DNA of 47,706 nucleotides from an uncultured Muribaculaceae bacterium (GCA_944321875.1 CALUMX010000023.1:1-47706); one strand, 5' to 3'. Counted from the first letter of the stretch, positions 1-9,181 are shown. Numbers and translations: made by a program. Notes: generated by a model not told the origin, from the letters alone.

Positions 1-10
1 GATCTAAATG

Positions 11-37
11 ATCCCCTGATTCCGGGGCTTTTTGATT
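11..37 (+). terminator. Rho-independent terminator of a gene left of the window
   Basis: CCCC pairs with GGGG around a 7-base loop, followed by CTTTTTG. It points right, so it would end a plus-strand transcript that starts before base 1. Confidence 0.6.
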
Positions 38-112
38 AATTGTTTAACTCGTCCCATTTTAACGGGACACTAATGATCTTCATTATAAAATAACTTATTA
101 AGATATCATCGT

Positions 113-688
113 ATGATAGCTAAAAAAACAAACACAAAAACAACAGTTAAAAAAACGTCTACAATTGCCAAGAAGACGTCGGCGACTGCTAAAAAGGTGA
201 CTGCTACAGCTAAAAAAACTGCTACCGGTGACAAGAAGACGATTGCGACTGCTAAAAAAGTGACTACAGCGGCTAAAAAGACAATTGCGGCAAAAACAAC
301 AGAGTTGTCTGTAACGGGTAACAAGAAAATAGGGACATTGCAGAGAGAATTCAATAAAAGGTTTCCATACTTGAGATTGGGTATCTTTTATAGTTATGCA
401 AGAGAACAGGTTGCTAAAGGAGAAAGCATACAACAAATAGATGAAAGTAAGACCCTTGCTTCTGTCCGTCGAGTAGATTCAGGTGGAGAGATTTCTATTT
501 CTGGTAACAAAAAAATCAAAAGTCTTGAAAAGGAATTTGATACGGTTTTTGGATTATATTGTCAGATATGCTATACAGCAGCTGATGGGCACCGATATTA
601 TACATCAGGAATTAATGACCAAAAAACATTATCTGCTTTTAATGAAGAATGCCGATTGGAAGGCTGTAAAAAGGATATATATAGATAA
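113..688 (+). CDS. Lysine-rich H1-like protein with duplicated C-terminal module
   Basis: Predicted protein of 191 residues. Residues 1-62 are almost only K, A, T and V in repeats of the type ATAKK(T/V), resembling the basic tails of histone H1-like and AlgP-like DNA-binding proteins. Two copies of a module of about 54 residues follow (66-119 and 128-181); each opens with S-[VI]-[TS]-GNKKI, then a [TS]-L-x-[RK]-E-F segment, and ends with a [ES]KTL or QKTL segment. The basic tail suggests binding to DNA or RNA; the module's function is unknown to me. Base composition is AT-rich like the next gene and unlike the core genes, which suggests acquired DNA. The ATG at 113 is the first start in the open frame. 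Reverse-strand frames across the repeats are composition artefacts. Confidence 0.8.
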   Translation: MIAKKTNTKTTVKKTSTIAKKTSATAKKVTATAKKTATGDKKTIATAKKVTTAAKKTIAAKTTELSVTGNKKIGTLQREFNKRFPYLRLGIFYSYAREQVAKGESIQQIDESKTLASVRRVDSGGEISISGNKKIKSLEKEFDTVFGLYCQICYTAADGHRYYTSGINDQKTLSAFNEECRLEGCKKDIYR

Positions 689-803
689 TAGTCTTTTGAA
701 CATCGTAAGTGTTCGAGAGGTCTATGAATTTTAATATAGTAATCACTACTTATCTCATTATTTATTTGAAATATCGTGAAACAATATTTTTCGGGAAAAT
801 AAT

Positions 804-1600
804 ATGAACATTTACGAAAGCAATCAGTTAAATAAAATTAGGGAATGGGAAAAAGAAGAACCTTTAGTTGTATCACAAGCTATAGGCTCTGCTACCAAAC
901 CAGTTTCATGGATAGCCAATAAAATTGTTCCGCAAAAGGCAATACAAGGGGCGCTTGCTGGTTTTAATTCTGTAGCAAAAGCTCTAACTGATGAGAATGA
1001 CATTTTGCGTGATGCAAATGTCTCATCAATTAATGAGCTGAGAACTAAAGATCTACAAGTTTCTGATAAGTTAGCAAACAATATACATAACTGGGCTATT
1101 GGTATAGCAGGTACAGCCGGTGGTGTTGCTGGTTTTTTCGGTCTACCTGGCATGGTCGCAGACATACCAACCATTATTACGTTTGCTTTAAGGACCATTC
1201 ATAAAATTGGACTTTGTTATGGTTACAAAACCACCACACAAGGGATAACCTTTTTGTTTACTCTGTAATGTCAGCAGCTGGCTCTAATTCCGTAAAAGAA
1301 AAAAATATGGCAATCGCTACTTTAAAGGAGCTTAATGTTGAGCTTTTAAAACAGACTTGGGAAAAAATGGCTGAAAAAGCAGCACAAGAAAAGATGAACG
1401 GGGAGGCATTTTTAATGGTTATTAAGGCATTGGGCAAGCAGTTGGGTATTAATCTAACAAAAAGAAAGGCTCTTCAAGCGATTCCTTTTGCTGGAGTTGG
1501 TGTTGGTTCTGCAATGAATATTGCTTTCATTAACGATATATGTTGGGCTGCCAGAAGATGTTATCAGAAAAGATGGCTTATGGATAATGGTAAAATTTAA
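804..1600 (+). pseudogene. EcsC family protein, broken by a -1 frameshift
   Basis: Two overlapping frames encode the two halves of one EcsC-family protein. The first (804-1268) has the N-terminal helices and the glycine-rich hydrophobic segment GTAGGVAGFFGLPGMVADIP, typical of the family. The second (to 1600) continues with FVYSVMSAAGSNS and the C-terminal AIPFAGVGVGSAMN segment. Continuity is restored by adding one base at the CAAGGGATAAC stretch near 1238-1248, so loss of a G from a short G run is the simplest explanation. This may be a true mutation or a sequencing or assembly error. EcsC proteins are predicted membrane-associated proteins of poorly known function. No slippery heptamer is evident, so programmed frameshifting is not favoured. 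Confidence 0.75.
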
Positions 1601-1844
1601 TATTTATTGAAATTATGACCTCTGAGTTGAAAAGGAAAAATGAGTGAACAGCAAAATTACTAAATTCCGTCAGCAAATAAAATGAAAAACCCGTAAAAAT
1701 TCGAGTGAGAATAGCGCGGCTACTTACTAATGATGGGAGGCGGGTGGAATATACCCATTTTTCGGTATTTACAAAGCTGAGGCAAGGGGCTTACTTTGCA
1801 TTGTGTTTCTTATTAAACCTTAATTGTAATAAAAATCAATGCTT

Positions 1845-2798
1845 ATGAAAATGATTACTTTATTTTCGGCCTTAGCTCTATCTGCTTTTGGAATGGTAGC
1901 TGCTGAGCCTCAGTCTCTTGCTCTCGGACACTATGAGGAGACAAACGATTCGGGAGAAAACACGTTTGATGCTTCTGCTTTGAATATGTCGCCGGTGGCG
2001 TGGACACACGTCCAAAGCGGGTCGCAGACCATCTATGAAGCCAAAGATTTGTCCGACATGCTTGGCGCTGAGATTACGTCGGTTTCCTTTAAGTTCTATC
2101 ACAATGGATTTGCGCTCTATGAGGATTATCGCAATCGGATGAGGGTATACTTGCAGGAGATTGATGTGGATAATTTTCAAAAGAATGAGTCGGACGACTA
2201 TCTGTGGTTCCCTGTTGAGGAGTCTGCTCCCAATGCCGATTTTGAATGGACATGGACGTCGGATGATATTTTTGCCTCCAGTGGAATGGACTATGAGCTT
2301 GTGCTGCCGCTGACAAAGCCCTATACATATAAGGGAAAACACTTGTTGGTTACGGTGGCTCAGGATAATCTTGATGATAAATTTGTAGAGAGTATGACAA
2401 CATTGTTCTATTGGTGTGATACGAAGCCGACCTATTGTACGGCTGTTTACGGTAGTGACAAAGGTGTCGGTTTCTTTGAGGCTATGGGGCAGAATCCGGT
2501 GATTTATCAAAGTAATTCTCTGATGATGCAAAATGCGCCTGCCATCCGGTTTGAATATATTCCGGCGGAATCCTCCTCGGTGTCGGCCGGAGTCGGTTCT
2601 GACGATTTTAGCGTGACGGGTGTTGACGGCGGGGCTTTGCTTGATTTGTCGCAGACTTCGGATGTGGCTGTCTACAACGTGACCGGCCAGGTTTGTTATC
2701 AGGCACAGCTTCCAGCCGGAAGCCATCGCATGGAGCTTCCGGAAGGAATTTATATCATATTAGTAAATAGTAACAATTCAAAGTTTATCGTTCATTAA
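1845..2798 (+). CDS. Secreted protein with C-terminal sorting-like domain
   Basis: A signal peptide (MKMITLFSALALSAFGMVAA) precedes a mature region rich in aromatic and acidic residues. The last 70 or so residues have the form of a Por/T9SS type A sorting domain: VAVYNVTGQVCYQ, then LPAGSHRMELPEGIYIILV. Family members are exported and anchored or cleaved at the surface. The middle (about residues 30-240) looks beta-rich and I do not recognise its function. An ATG lies two codons upstream (1839), but 1845 gives the cleaner signal peptide. The preceding 240 bases hold no gene; a TTACTTTG promoter-like string lies near 1792. Confidence 0.75.
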   Translation: MKMITLFSALALSAFGMVAAEPQSLALGHYEETNDSGENTFDASALNMSPVAWTHVQSGSQTIYEAKDLSDMLGAEITSVSFKFYHNGFALYEDYRNRMRVYLQEIDVDNFQKNESDDYLWFPVEESAPNADFEWTWTSDDIFASSGMDYELVLPLTKPYTYKGKHLLVTVAQDNLDDKFVESMTTLFYWCDTKPTYCTAVYGSDKGVGFFEAMGQNPVIYQSNSLMMQNAPAIRFEYIPAESSSVSAGVGSDDFSVTGVDGGALLDLSQTSDVAVYNVTGQVCYQAQLPAGSHRMELPEGIYIILVNSNNSKFIVH

Positions 2799-2818
2799 AA
2801 AGAATCCTTTTTTTCGGA

Positions 2819-2852
2819 GGAGGCGGTGCGTGATGCATCTGCCTCCTTTTTT
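2819..2852 (+). terminator. Terminator after the secreted protein gene
   Basis: GGAGGC and GCCTCC form the stem, followed by six Ts. It sits 20 bases after the stop at 2798 and overlaps what would be the start of an over-long upstream reading of the next gene. Confidence 0.65.
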
Positions 2853-2934
2853 GTACGGTGGCGGGAGGGGCAAGAAGTGTATTTGTGAACAATTAATTGG
2901 AGAAACAGACCTTTTGTTATGGCATTTTCTGTTC

Positions 2935-2942
2935 TACATTTG
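2935..2942 (+). promoter_or_regulatory. -7 box TACATTTG before the metallophosphoesterase
   Basis: TACATTTG fits the Bacteroidota -7 consensus TAnnTTTG, with TTTG 18 bases upstream (2913-2916). Its position, 19 bases before ATG 2962, supports that start over the longer frame from 2830. Confidence 0.6.
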
Positions 2943-2961
2943 CCTGTGGAAAAGAAAATGT

Positions 2962-3771
2962 ATGCAAGTAATAAAAACTTTTTTGTTGGGATTGGTGATT
3001 GCGACTGTATTGGCCGGCTGTGAGATGTTTGAGTATCATCCCTATGACGGCCGTTTTGATGCGCCGACAGATGTAAATGTGACGAACATCCGTCGGATTG
3101 AGGCTGCATGTGAGGGTAAGGACACCATCCGGTTCATAATGATGGGTGACACTCAGGGGTGGTATGACGAGACGGAGGATTTCGTGGTGCATGTCAATGC
3201 CATGGAGCATCCGGTCGATTTCGTGATACATGGTGGCGATGTGGCTGACTATGGGTTGACGAAGGAGTTTCAATGGGTGGCTCGCTGCATGGACAAGATG
3301 AAGGTCCCTTATGTGGCGATAATCGGCAATCATGACATGCTGGGTACGGGAGAGCGTGTCTTTAAGGAAATATTCGGCGATGAGAATTTTTCATTCCGAG
3401 CCGGTGATGTGAAGTTCGTTTGTCTCTCGACAAACGCGCTGGAGTATGATTATTCCCATCCGGTGCCGGATTTTTCGTTTATCCGTCAGGAATTGGCCGA
3501 TTCCCTCGATTGCTCGAAGACGGTGGCCGTGATGCATGCGCCCCCTTTCTCCGACCAGTTCAACAATAACGTCAATACTGAGTTTGAATACTACATATCC
3601 CGTTTCCGGGGCATTCAATTTTGTCTTCATGCCCATAATCACCGTTATTCGGCGAGTGAGCTTTTTGATGACGGAATTGTCTATTACGGTTGCGATTGCA
3701 TGAAAAACCGTAATTATCTGTTGTTTACCATAACTCCTGAAGGCTATGCGTATGAGATGGTGGCTTTTTAG
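2962..3771 (+). CDS. Calcineurin-like metallophosphoesterase lipoprotein
   Basis: About 269 residues from ATG 2962. The start is chosen because it opens a lipoprotein signal (MQVIKTFLLGLVIATVLAGC, lipobox LAGC) directly after a promoter; an open frame back to 2830 would run through the terminator and promoter. Metallophosphoesterase motifs occur in order: MGDTQ (metal ligand D; the usual second ligand H is replaced by Q), HGGDVADYG, IIGNHD, VMHAPPF and HAHNH. The family hydrolyses phosphomono- or diesters with a two-metal centre; the substrate here is unknown. The lipobox places it in the envelope. Its 3' end overlaps the next gene by 26 bases, so the two are probably co-expressed. Confidence 0.85.
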   Translation: MQVIKTFLLGLVIATVLAGCEMFEYHPYDGRFDAPTDVNVTNIRRIEAACEGKDTIRFIMMGDTQGWYDETEDFVVHVNAMEHPVDFVIHGGDVADYGLTKEFQWVARCMDKMKVPYVAIIGNHDMLGTGERVFKEIFGDENFSFRAGDVKFVCLSTNALEYDYSHPVPDFSFIRQELADSLDCSKTVAVMHAPPFSDQFNNNVNTEFEYYISRFRGIQFCLHAHNHRYSASELFDDGIVYYGCDCMKNRNYLLFTITPEGYAYEMVAF

Positions 3772-4366
3772 GATATTGACCGTTTGTTGCCTGCTTCTTC
3801 CATGCCGGCTTCAGGCAGCCGGATTGAGCGCAGAGCGACGCTATACCCATCGGATGATTCCCGACAACGTTTCGGTTCAGTTTGCCGGCTCTATCGGATT
3901 CCTGTCGTTGGGAACCGGATGGGAGTACGGAAACGGACATTGGGAAACCGATGTGCTGTTCGGGCTTGTTCCGAAAGTTGAGGGGCAGTCGGCAATGGTA
4001 TCTTTTACGTTGAAACAAGAGTATGTGCCGTGGCACATATCGCTTGGCGAGCGGCGGGATTTCGTATTGCAGCCTTTGCAATGCGGACTTTTTGTCAATA
4101 CGCTGCTCAATAGGAATTTTTGGACAATAGAACCTGACAGGTATCCCACCGGTTATTACGGTTTTTCGACGAAGGTGCGCTTTCATGCCTATCTGGGACA
4201 AAGCATCACCTACAATCTGCCGGAACGGTGCCGCTTTGGAAACCGAGTCTCGTTTTATTATGAAATTGGCTCCTGTGATCTTTATATAATTAATGCCTTG
4301 AAAAACCGCTGTCTGAAGCCTGCCGACTTTCTGAGTCTGGCTTTAGGTTTGAAGTGGCATTTTTAA
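3746..4366 (+). CDS. Small envelope protein, function unknown
   Basis: Predicted 206 residues with a signal peptide (MRMRWWLFRILTVCCLLLPCRLQA) and alternating polar/hydrophobic stretches rich in aromatics, ending in KWHF. A final phenylalanine is typical of outer-membrane beta-barrels, so a small barrel is possible but not shown. It overlaps the metallophosphoesterase by 26 bases in another frame. I do not recognise a named family. It ends just before a strong terminator. Confidence 0.7.
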   Translation: MRMRWWLFRILTVCCLLLPCRLQAAGLSAERRYTHRMIPDNVSVQFAGSIGFLSLGTGWEYGNGHWETDVLFGLVPKVEGQSAMVSFTLKQEYVPWHISLGERRDFVLQPLQCGLFVNTLLNRNFWTIEPDRYPTGYYGFSTKVRFHAYLGQSITYNLPERCRFGNRVSFYYEIGSCDLYIINALKNRCLKPADFLSLALGLKWHF

Positions 4367-4383
4367 TGCAATAGACAGCTGCG

Positions 4384-4419
4384 ATGCTCTGGCGGACTTT
4401 TCTCCGTCAGAGCATTTTG
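4384..4419 (+). terminator. Terminator of the metallophosphoesterase operon
   Basis: ATGCTCTGGCGGA pairs with TCCGTCAGAGCAT over a six-base loop, followed by TTTTG. The T run exists only in the plus direction, although the convergent flippase gene ends at 4449. Confidence 0.75.
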
Positions 4420-4448
4420 TATTGTTTAGGCGACATTCCGGTAATGTG

Positions 4449-5879
4449 CTATTTTATTTGGCGGCGGAACTGCCACAGGCAGAGGAGCAGGATGGCTGCG
4501 GTGAGTGTGACGGCTGCGGCTTGCATGCCGTTGTCGAGCAGTACGATGAGTCCACTCAGCAGGAGAACTGCTGCCGGGGGATAGAGCGCGGCCGACCAGG
4601 ACAGACGGCATCCATAGCGTACGGCGTAGATGACGTAGGCGAGAAGGGAGTAGACAACATACCATGCGATGACGGCATAGCCGATACCCGTGAGGCCGAA
4701 AAGGAGGAAGCCGCCGATGTTGAGTGCCAAACCGATGGCGGCGCTGGCTGTCTCGGTCAGTATGTAGATGCGGCCGTCACCTTTGGCTACGATGGTGTAG
4801 GCGAGCGACCAGGAGAATGCCTTGCAGACCATGCCGACCAGCATCCAGGAGATTAGGGGCAGTATGGTGAGAAATTCTTCTGTGTAGAGAAGCCGTATAA
4901 TCCATTCGCGGCAGAGCAGGAAAACGGCAATGGCAGGCAGCAGCATGAGCATGAGCATCTGCACTTCCTTCGATACGAAAGCCTGCATCCGCATCCGGCT
5001 TGTGTTGACGCGTGCCAGTCGTGGAAAGTATTCCATGCTCAGTGCCGACAGAATCAGGGCGACGTAGCGCCACGCCAGTGAGTTGGCGGCCTGATAGAAG
5101 CCCACGGTTTCCGTGCCGGCCGTGCGGTTGAGGTAGGCAGAGAGGGCATAGGAATAGAGCAGAGCCATGAATTCGCCGATGGTCATGTAAATGCCTAACC
5201 GCAGGAATCCGCGGCCCTCGTTGTAGGCTTCACGCAACGAAACGGGTGTAGGCTTGTTGTCCCGGTTGCGGAGAAAGACGACGGCCACCAGCAGGGCTGC
5301 ATGGTAGGCGATGACGGAAAGCAGGATGCTGTCCTCTCTCAGAAAATAGAACAGCGGGATGGAGCAGGCAAGACCGCCGACGGCTCCGTAGAGGGAGGCG
5401 CGTGCCAGTTGTTTCAGTCGTTCGCAGCCTTGAAGGATGGACAACTCGCTGTTGGTGAATCCGTTGAAAAAAAGCACAAGTGAGAGCAGGATGAAATGCC
5501 AGGTGTGCCGGCTGTCGCCAAACGACCACCGGCTGAGCAGCGGGGAGAGCGCGATGGTCACGGCCGCGCCGAGCAGGCTGATTATCCACGCCCATCGGCG
5601 GATGACGGCAATGACTCGGCCGATACGGTATTCGTCGCGCGACTCTACGGCCATGGCCATGTCGCGTACGGCCGACGTGCGCAGGCCGAGGGAGGTGATG
5701 GATTTCAGCATGTCGGCCGACGAGTTGAAGATGCTGAACAGTCCGATGCCCACAGGGCCAATCCACATGGCCACAAGTTTATTGAGCACGATGGAGCACA
5801 GGTTGCTTACCACCTGTACGCCTCCGAACAGTTTCATCGCGCGGAAAATCGATTTTGATATTTGCTTTTTCTCGCTCAA
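4449..5879 (-). CDS. wzx: O-antigen translocase / Wzx-type flippase
   Basis: Protein of 476 residues made almost entirely of hydrophobic helices (about 12-14), of the MATE/MVF polysaccharide-transporter class. The N-terminal region (AMKLFGGVQVVSNLCSIV, then AMWIGPVGIGLFSIF) is typical of WzxE-like O-antigen translocases, which flip lipid-linked oligosaccharides across the inner membrane. It is the last gene of a minus-strand run and lies 13 bases after the acyltransferase gene. The presence of EnvC- and FemAB-like neighbours fits surface glycan or cell-wall assembly. The exact glycan cannot be told because no glycosyltransferases lie in the window. Confidence 0.85.
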   Translation of the reverse strand: MSEKKQISKSIFRAMKLFGGVQVVSNLCSIVLNKLVAMWIGPVGIGLFSIFNSSADMLKSITSLGLRTSAVRDMAMAVESRDEYRIGRVIAVIRRWAWIISLLGAAVTIALSPLLSRWSFGDSRHTWHFILLSLVLFFNGFTNSELSILQGCERLKQLARASLYGAVGGLACSIPLFYFLREDSILLSVIAYHAALLVAVVFLRNRDNKPTPVSLREAYNEGRGFLRLGIYMTIGEFMALLYSYALSAYLNRTAGTETVGFYQAANSLAWRYVALILSALSMEYFPRLARVNTSRMRMQAFVSKEVQMLMLMLLPAIAVFLLCREWIIRLLYTEEFLTILPLISWMLVGMVCKAFSWSLAYTIVAKGDGRIYILTETASAAIGLALNIGGFLLFGLTGIGYAVIAWYVVYSLLAYVIYAVRYGCRLSWSAALYPPAAVLLLSGLIVLLDNGMQAAAVTLTAAILLLCLWQFRRQIK

Positions 5880-5892
5880 TGCCGGCTTTTGT

Positions 5893-6837
5893 TTAAATGT
5901 CTAATTCGTAAATGTTGAAGGCTACGCCTCTTGCGCCGAACCCTGCTTTCATCTCCAGCAGTGAGTTGTTGAGTATCCGCCCGTTTTCCTCGTTGGACGT
6001 ACCGAGATCAAAGTATTTTTTATCGGGGAATGCCTCGTAGATAAGATGGTTGTAGAGATAGGCCATCGCGCGGAGTTTGTTGCCCTCCGCTGTCGAGGAG
6101 AGATATTGGGCGTGAGCCACGTGTCCCATTACATAGACAACCCCGCCGCCGAGAATTACGTCGGCCCGGCGTACCAGAAAAAGGCGGATATTGTCGGGAA
6201 AGCGTGAGGCAAGCAGTTCAATTTCCTCAAGACTGTGCACCGGTTTGGCATTGTACCGGTTGCGCAAGTTGTCGGAGAGTATTTCCCAGAATGAGGCAAA
6301 GTCGTGCGATTCCTCCACTGTCACTTCCCGCTTTTGGGCATATTTGACAGAATAGCGAGCCCCGTGGTTGATGACGGCTGACGGGTCGCCCGCTATGGCA
6401 ACTGACGAGAGGTTGACGGTTGCGAGTCGTGCGCCATGGCGAAACAAGGCATAGATATCCTCGTCTGCCGGATATTTGTGGTAAATATAGGGGATGGCTT
6501 TATACAGCAGTTTCCGAATGCCGTTCTCGCGCAGATAGGTGGTCATGGCGTCGAAGATTTCGAGCATCGTGACCCCTGTCAGGTGGCGGGCTTGCGTGAG
6601 CCAGCCTCCATAGGTCAGGCCCTGGTGGGAATAGAGCGTCTCTCCGCTGACGTTAGCCGGCAGCAGAGCGATGAGCTCCTCCTCGTCATCGTAGGCCATC
6701 AGCGAATGGTCGCAGAAGCGGTCGGCATGGTAGTCCATATAGTCGCGGAAATGGAGGAATGTGGCATTCTTGGAAGTTGCCACAAACGCATCCCATTCCT
6801 GCTTGTTCTCAGCTGAATAGCGGCGTATCGTCACCAT
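5893..6837 (-). CDS. GNAT / FemAB-like acyltransferase
   Basis: Protein of 314 residues with the layout of Bacteroidota FemAB-like GNAT proteins: an N-terminal half beginning VTIRRYSAENKQEWDAFVATS, a central linker, and a C-terminal GNAT fold with LGGGVVYVMGHVAHAQY and YFDLGTSNEENGRI. Such proteins transfer acyl or aminoacyl groups to sugars or peptidoglycan precursors. It sits 11 bases after envC and 13 before the flippase gene, so an envelope glycan substrate is likely (inference). No signal peptide is seen, so it should act in the cytoplasm. Confidence 0.8.
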   Translation of the reverse strand: MVTIRRYSAENKQEWDAFVATSKNATFLHFRDYMDYHADRFCDHSLMAYDDEEELIALLPANVSGETLYSHQGLTYGGWLTQARHLTGVTMLEIFDAMTTYLRENGIRKLLYKAIPYIYHKYPADEDIYALFRHGARLATVNLSSVAIAGDPSAVINHGARYSVKYAQKREVTVEESHDFASFWEILSDNLRNRYNAKPVHSLEEIELLASRFPDNIRLFLVRRADVILGGGVVYVMGHVAHAQYLSSTAEGNKLRAMAYLYNHLIYEAFPDKKYFDLGTSNEENGRILNNSLLEMKAGFGARGVAFNIYELDI

Positions 6838-6848
6838 AAGTCCTGTTA

Positions 6849-8333
6849 CTATTTAAGCCATTGTGCCGGGTCGAGTTTCGTCGTGCCCTTTCTCACCTGG
6901 AAGTGCAGGATGGAGTGAGCCTCGTCGTTGGCATCGACAAAGAGTGTGCCCAGCGTCTGTCCGGCGTTGACTTTGTCGCCCTTCTTCACGCTGATTGTCT
7001 TCAGTCCGGCATACACGGTCATATATTGTCCGTGCTTTACGATAATTACATAGTTATATTCGTTGTTCACCTGATAGATGTAGGAAATCTCTCCCTTGAA
7101 GACGGAGCGCACCTGCGCGCCTGCGTCGGTCTCAATTTCCACACCGGGGTTATCGGTAGTGACGTATTCCAGAACCGGGTGTTTGTGCTTGCCGAACGGT
7201 TTTACGATGCGGAAACTTCCGCTTACCGGCGACGGGAGCTTGCCCTTGTTGTTCTCGAAATTGCCGGAAAGCTCGTATTGGTCCTGTTCCTCCTGCGACA
7301 TTGATTCCTGACGTTCGCGTTCGCGCTTCAGCGATTCCTGACGCTCTTTCTCCAGCTTTTCCTGTTGCTTTTTCAGTTCCTTCTGCTGGCGTTCGAGTTC
7401 TTCCTGTTGTTTCTTCAGTTCTTCCTTGCGCTGCTTTTCGGCCTCTTTCTCCTGCTCACGCTTGATTTTCTCAAGTTCGCGGGCACGTTTTTCTTCTTCG
7501 GCTTTCAACCGGGCCTCTTCAGCTTTGCGGGCTTCCTCCTCCTTGCGCAGACGCTCGGCTTCCTCAGCCTTACGCTTTTCCTCAGCGATGCGGCGGCGTT
7601 CCTCTTCCTCGCGTTGCTGTTGCTCGATGAGCTGGCTGAGTTTGTTGTCCAACTCGCGGTACTTGCGTTGTTGTTCCTCCAGCATCAGTTGCAATTCGCC
7701 GGACTCAGCCTTCAGGTCGGCAATCATCTGCGTCTGTTGTGTCTTTTTGCCTTCCAGCGTCAGGCGGTTGTTGTTGATTTCGCTGATAGTCTTATTCTTT
7801 TCTTCCTGCAATGCCTGGAGCTGTTGCTTCTGTTTTTCCAGCTCAGCCATTGCTTTCTTGATTTGTTCGGTCTGTCCCTTACGCCATTGCGCATATTCCT
7901 TCAGGTAGCGCATACGCTGATAGGCCTGGTGGAATGTTTCCGATGAGAAAAGAAACATCAGGTCGTTGCCTGCGACGTGGTGAGCGCGGATTTTCTGAAT
8001 GGCCTTCAGATAGTTGGCTCTCAGTTTCTCCAGAGCGGCGTTTTGAACGGCAATCTGGTCATTGACACCCTTGATTTTGATGTCGATTTCGGCAATCTGC
8101 TTTTGCAGTTCACCGATGGCACGTTGCTGCTCTCCGATTTCCGCCGTGATACGGTTGAGGTTGTTGAGCGAGCGGCGGGTTTCGTTTTTCTTTTGCTGGA
8201 GTTTCTGCGCTGTGGCGTTCATTTCCTTTTGAGCGTTTTGTTTCTCCTGCTTTATTTTGTTCATGTCGGGGTTTTGCGCCACTGTCAGCAGGGTGCAAGC
8301 CACAAGGGTAATTCCGACCAACTTATTTTTCAT
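6849..8333 (-). CDS. envC: EnvC-like murein hydrolase activator (M23/LytM fold)
   Basis: 494 residues: a signal peptide (about 1-19), a long coiled coil rich in K, E, Q and R (about 25-340, with dense EEERRRIAEEKRKAEEAERL-type repeats), then a LytM/M23 domain from about 375 to the end. The usual zinc-ligand motifs are degraded: HxxxD is replaced by NPGVEIE and HxH by ILH. That is the pattern of EnvC/NlpD activators, which switch on amidases at the division site rather than cutting peptidoglycan themselves. It lies 11 bases after the DUF4292 gene in a tightly packed run. The family assignment is strong; the non-catalytic role is inferred from the missing ligands. Confidence 0.9.
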   Translation of the reverse strand: MKNKLVGITLVACTLLTVAQNPDMNKIKQEKQNAQKEMNATAQKLQQKKNETRRSLNNLNRITAEIGEQQRAIGELQKQIAEIDIKIKGVNDQIAVQNAALEKLRANYLKAIQKIRAHHVAGNDLMFLFSSETFHQAYQRMRYLKEYAQWRKGQTEQIKKAMAELEKQKQQLQALQEEKNKTISEINNNRLTLEGKKTQQTQMIADLKAESGELQLMLEEQQRKYRELDNKLSQLIEQQQREEEERRRIAEEKRKAEEAERLRKEEEARKAEEARLKAEEEKRARELEKIKREQEKEAEKQRKEELKKQQEELERQQKELKKQQEKLEKERQESLKRERERQESMSQEEQDQYELSGNFENNKGKLPSPVSGSFRIVKPFGKHKHPVLEYVTTDNPGVEIETDAGAQVRSVFKGEISYIYQVNNEYNYVIIVKHGQYMTVYAGLKTISVKKGDKVNAGQTLGTLFVDANDEAHSILHFQVRKGTTKLDPAQWLK

Positions 8334-8344
8334 TGTCTGCTAAT

Positions 8345-9181
8345 TTACTGTTGTGAGGAAAAAGCTTTGATAATCTCGGCAAACGAGTACCGGCGGGCGT
8401 TGCGCGGGATGCTCACTTTGTCGGTTACGCCGCTGTTCCATTTGATTGACTTGTTGAGATTCAGTTCGATAACGGCTTTTGTGCCGCCGATGGCCATGTC
8501 GGCCGTGACGAGCGAGGCAAATCCCTCGTTGTGTCCGGCGTAGCGCACGGAAGCCGCCGTTCCGGTGGCTTCGATGGCAGTCAGCAGATTGCCTGACATG
8601 AGGAACTCATAGGAGAGTCCGTCCGGCTGTTTGGCCGGAGACAGGCGCCAGCTTCCGTCGTCGGCAGTCGGTGTGGCCTTGAATGATTTCGCGTTGCGGT
8701 CCGTCAGTTGACCCTTGTCGGCCAGAAACGGACGTGCCAGTAACAGGCATTGGAGTGCCTCAAGGCTGATGTCCTGGCCGATGAAATCGGAAATGGCCTC
8801 TTTCAGGTAGAGGTTATGGTACTTGTCGACCACCGTTACCGAGTCGTTGTCGATGTAGAGTTTGCCCACCTCGATGCCGAGTATCGGGCGGAGGGAGATA
8901 GAGATGTACTTGCCCCGTTCCATGCGCAGCAGCATCGCGCTTTTCAGCGAGCTGCCCGTACGGATGGTGATATTGCCGGAGGCCGAGAAGTCGGTCCATT
9001 GCGGAAGTGTCTCTGCCACGGTCGAGGCCGTGTAGAGATACTTTTCCGCCGGCGCGGTCTCTATCTCTATGTTGGAGGTTTCCTGTGCCGTGTCGCCGGA
9101 GGCTGTCTTTGTCGTGCGGCAAGAGCTGAACGAGGCAGCCAGAATGACGATGGCGGTCAGGAAGGTGATATATTTATTCAT
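8345..9181 (-). CDS. DUF4292 lipoprotein
   Basis: 278 residues with a lipoprotein signal (YITFLTAIVILAASFSSC, lipobox FSSC). The mature part (WTDFSASGNITIRTGSSLKSAMLLRMERGKYI, then LRPILGIEVGKLYIDNDSVTVVD) matches the DUF4292 family, whose fold is thought to resemble LolB/LolA-type lipid carriers. That makes a role in lipoprotein or lipid handling plausible but unproven. Its ATG overlaps the last codons of the upstream TPR gene by 8 bases (ATGAATAA), indicating translational coupling. Confidence 0.85.
   Translation of the reverse strand: MNKYITFLTAIVILAASFSSCRTTKTASGDTAQETSNIEIETAPAEKYLYTASTVAETLPQWTDFSASGNITIRTGSSLKSAMLLRMERGKYISISLRPILGIEVGKLYIDNDSVTVVDKYHNLYLKEAISDFIGQDISLEALQCLLLARPFLADKGQLTDRNAKSFKATPTADDGSWRLSPAKQPDGLSYEFLMSGNLLTAIEATGTAASVRYAGHNEGFASLVTADMAIGGTKAVIELNLNKSIKWNSGVTDKVSIPRNARRYSFAEIIKAFSSQQ

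Noticed and set aside
1200..1270. Programmed ribosomal frameshift in the EcsC gene
   Set aside because: No slippery heptamer with downstream structure was seen, and the family is not known to use frameshifting; mutation or sequencing error is simpler.
1878..2726. Minus-strand frame of 282 codons opposite the sorting-domain protein
   Set aside because: The plus strand has a signal peptide and sorting domain; the minus frame has neither a family match nor a promoter.
7365..7946. Plus-strand frame of L/F-rich sequence that looks like a membrane protein
   Set aside because: It is the antisense of the K/E/Q-rich EnvC coiled coil, which reads as leucine and phenylalanine on the other strand.
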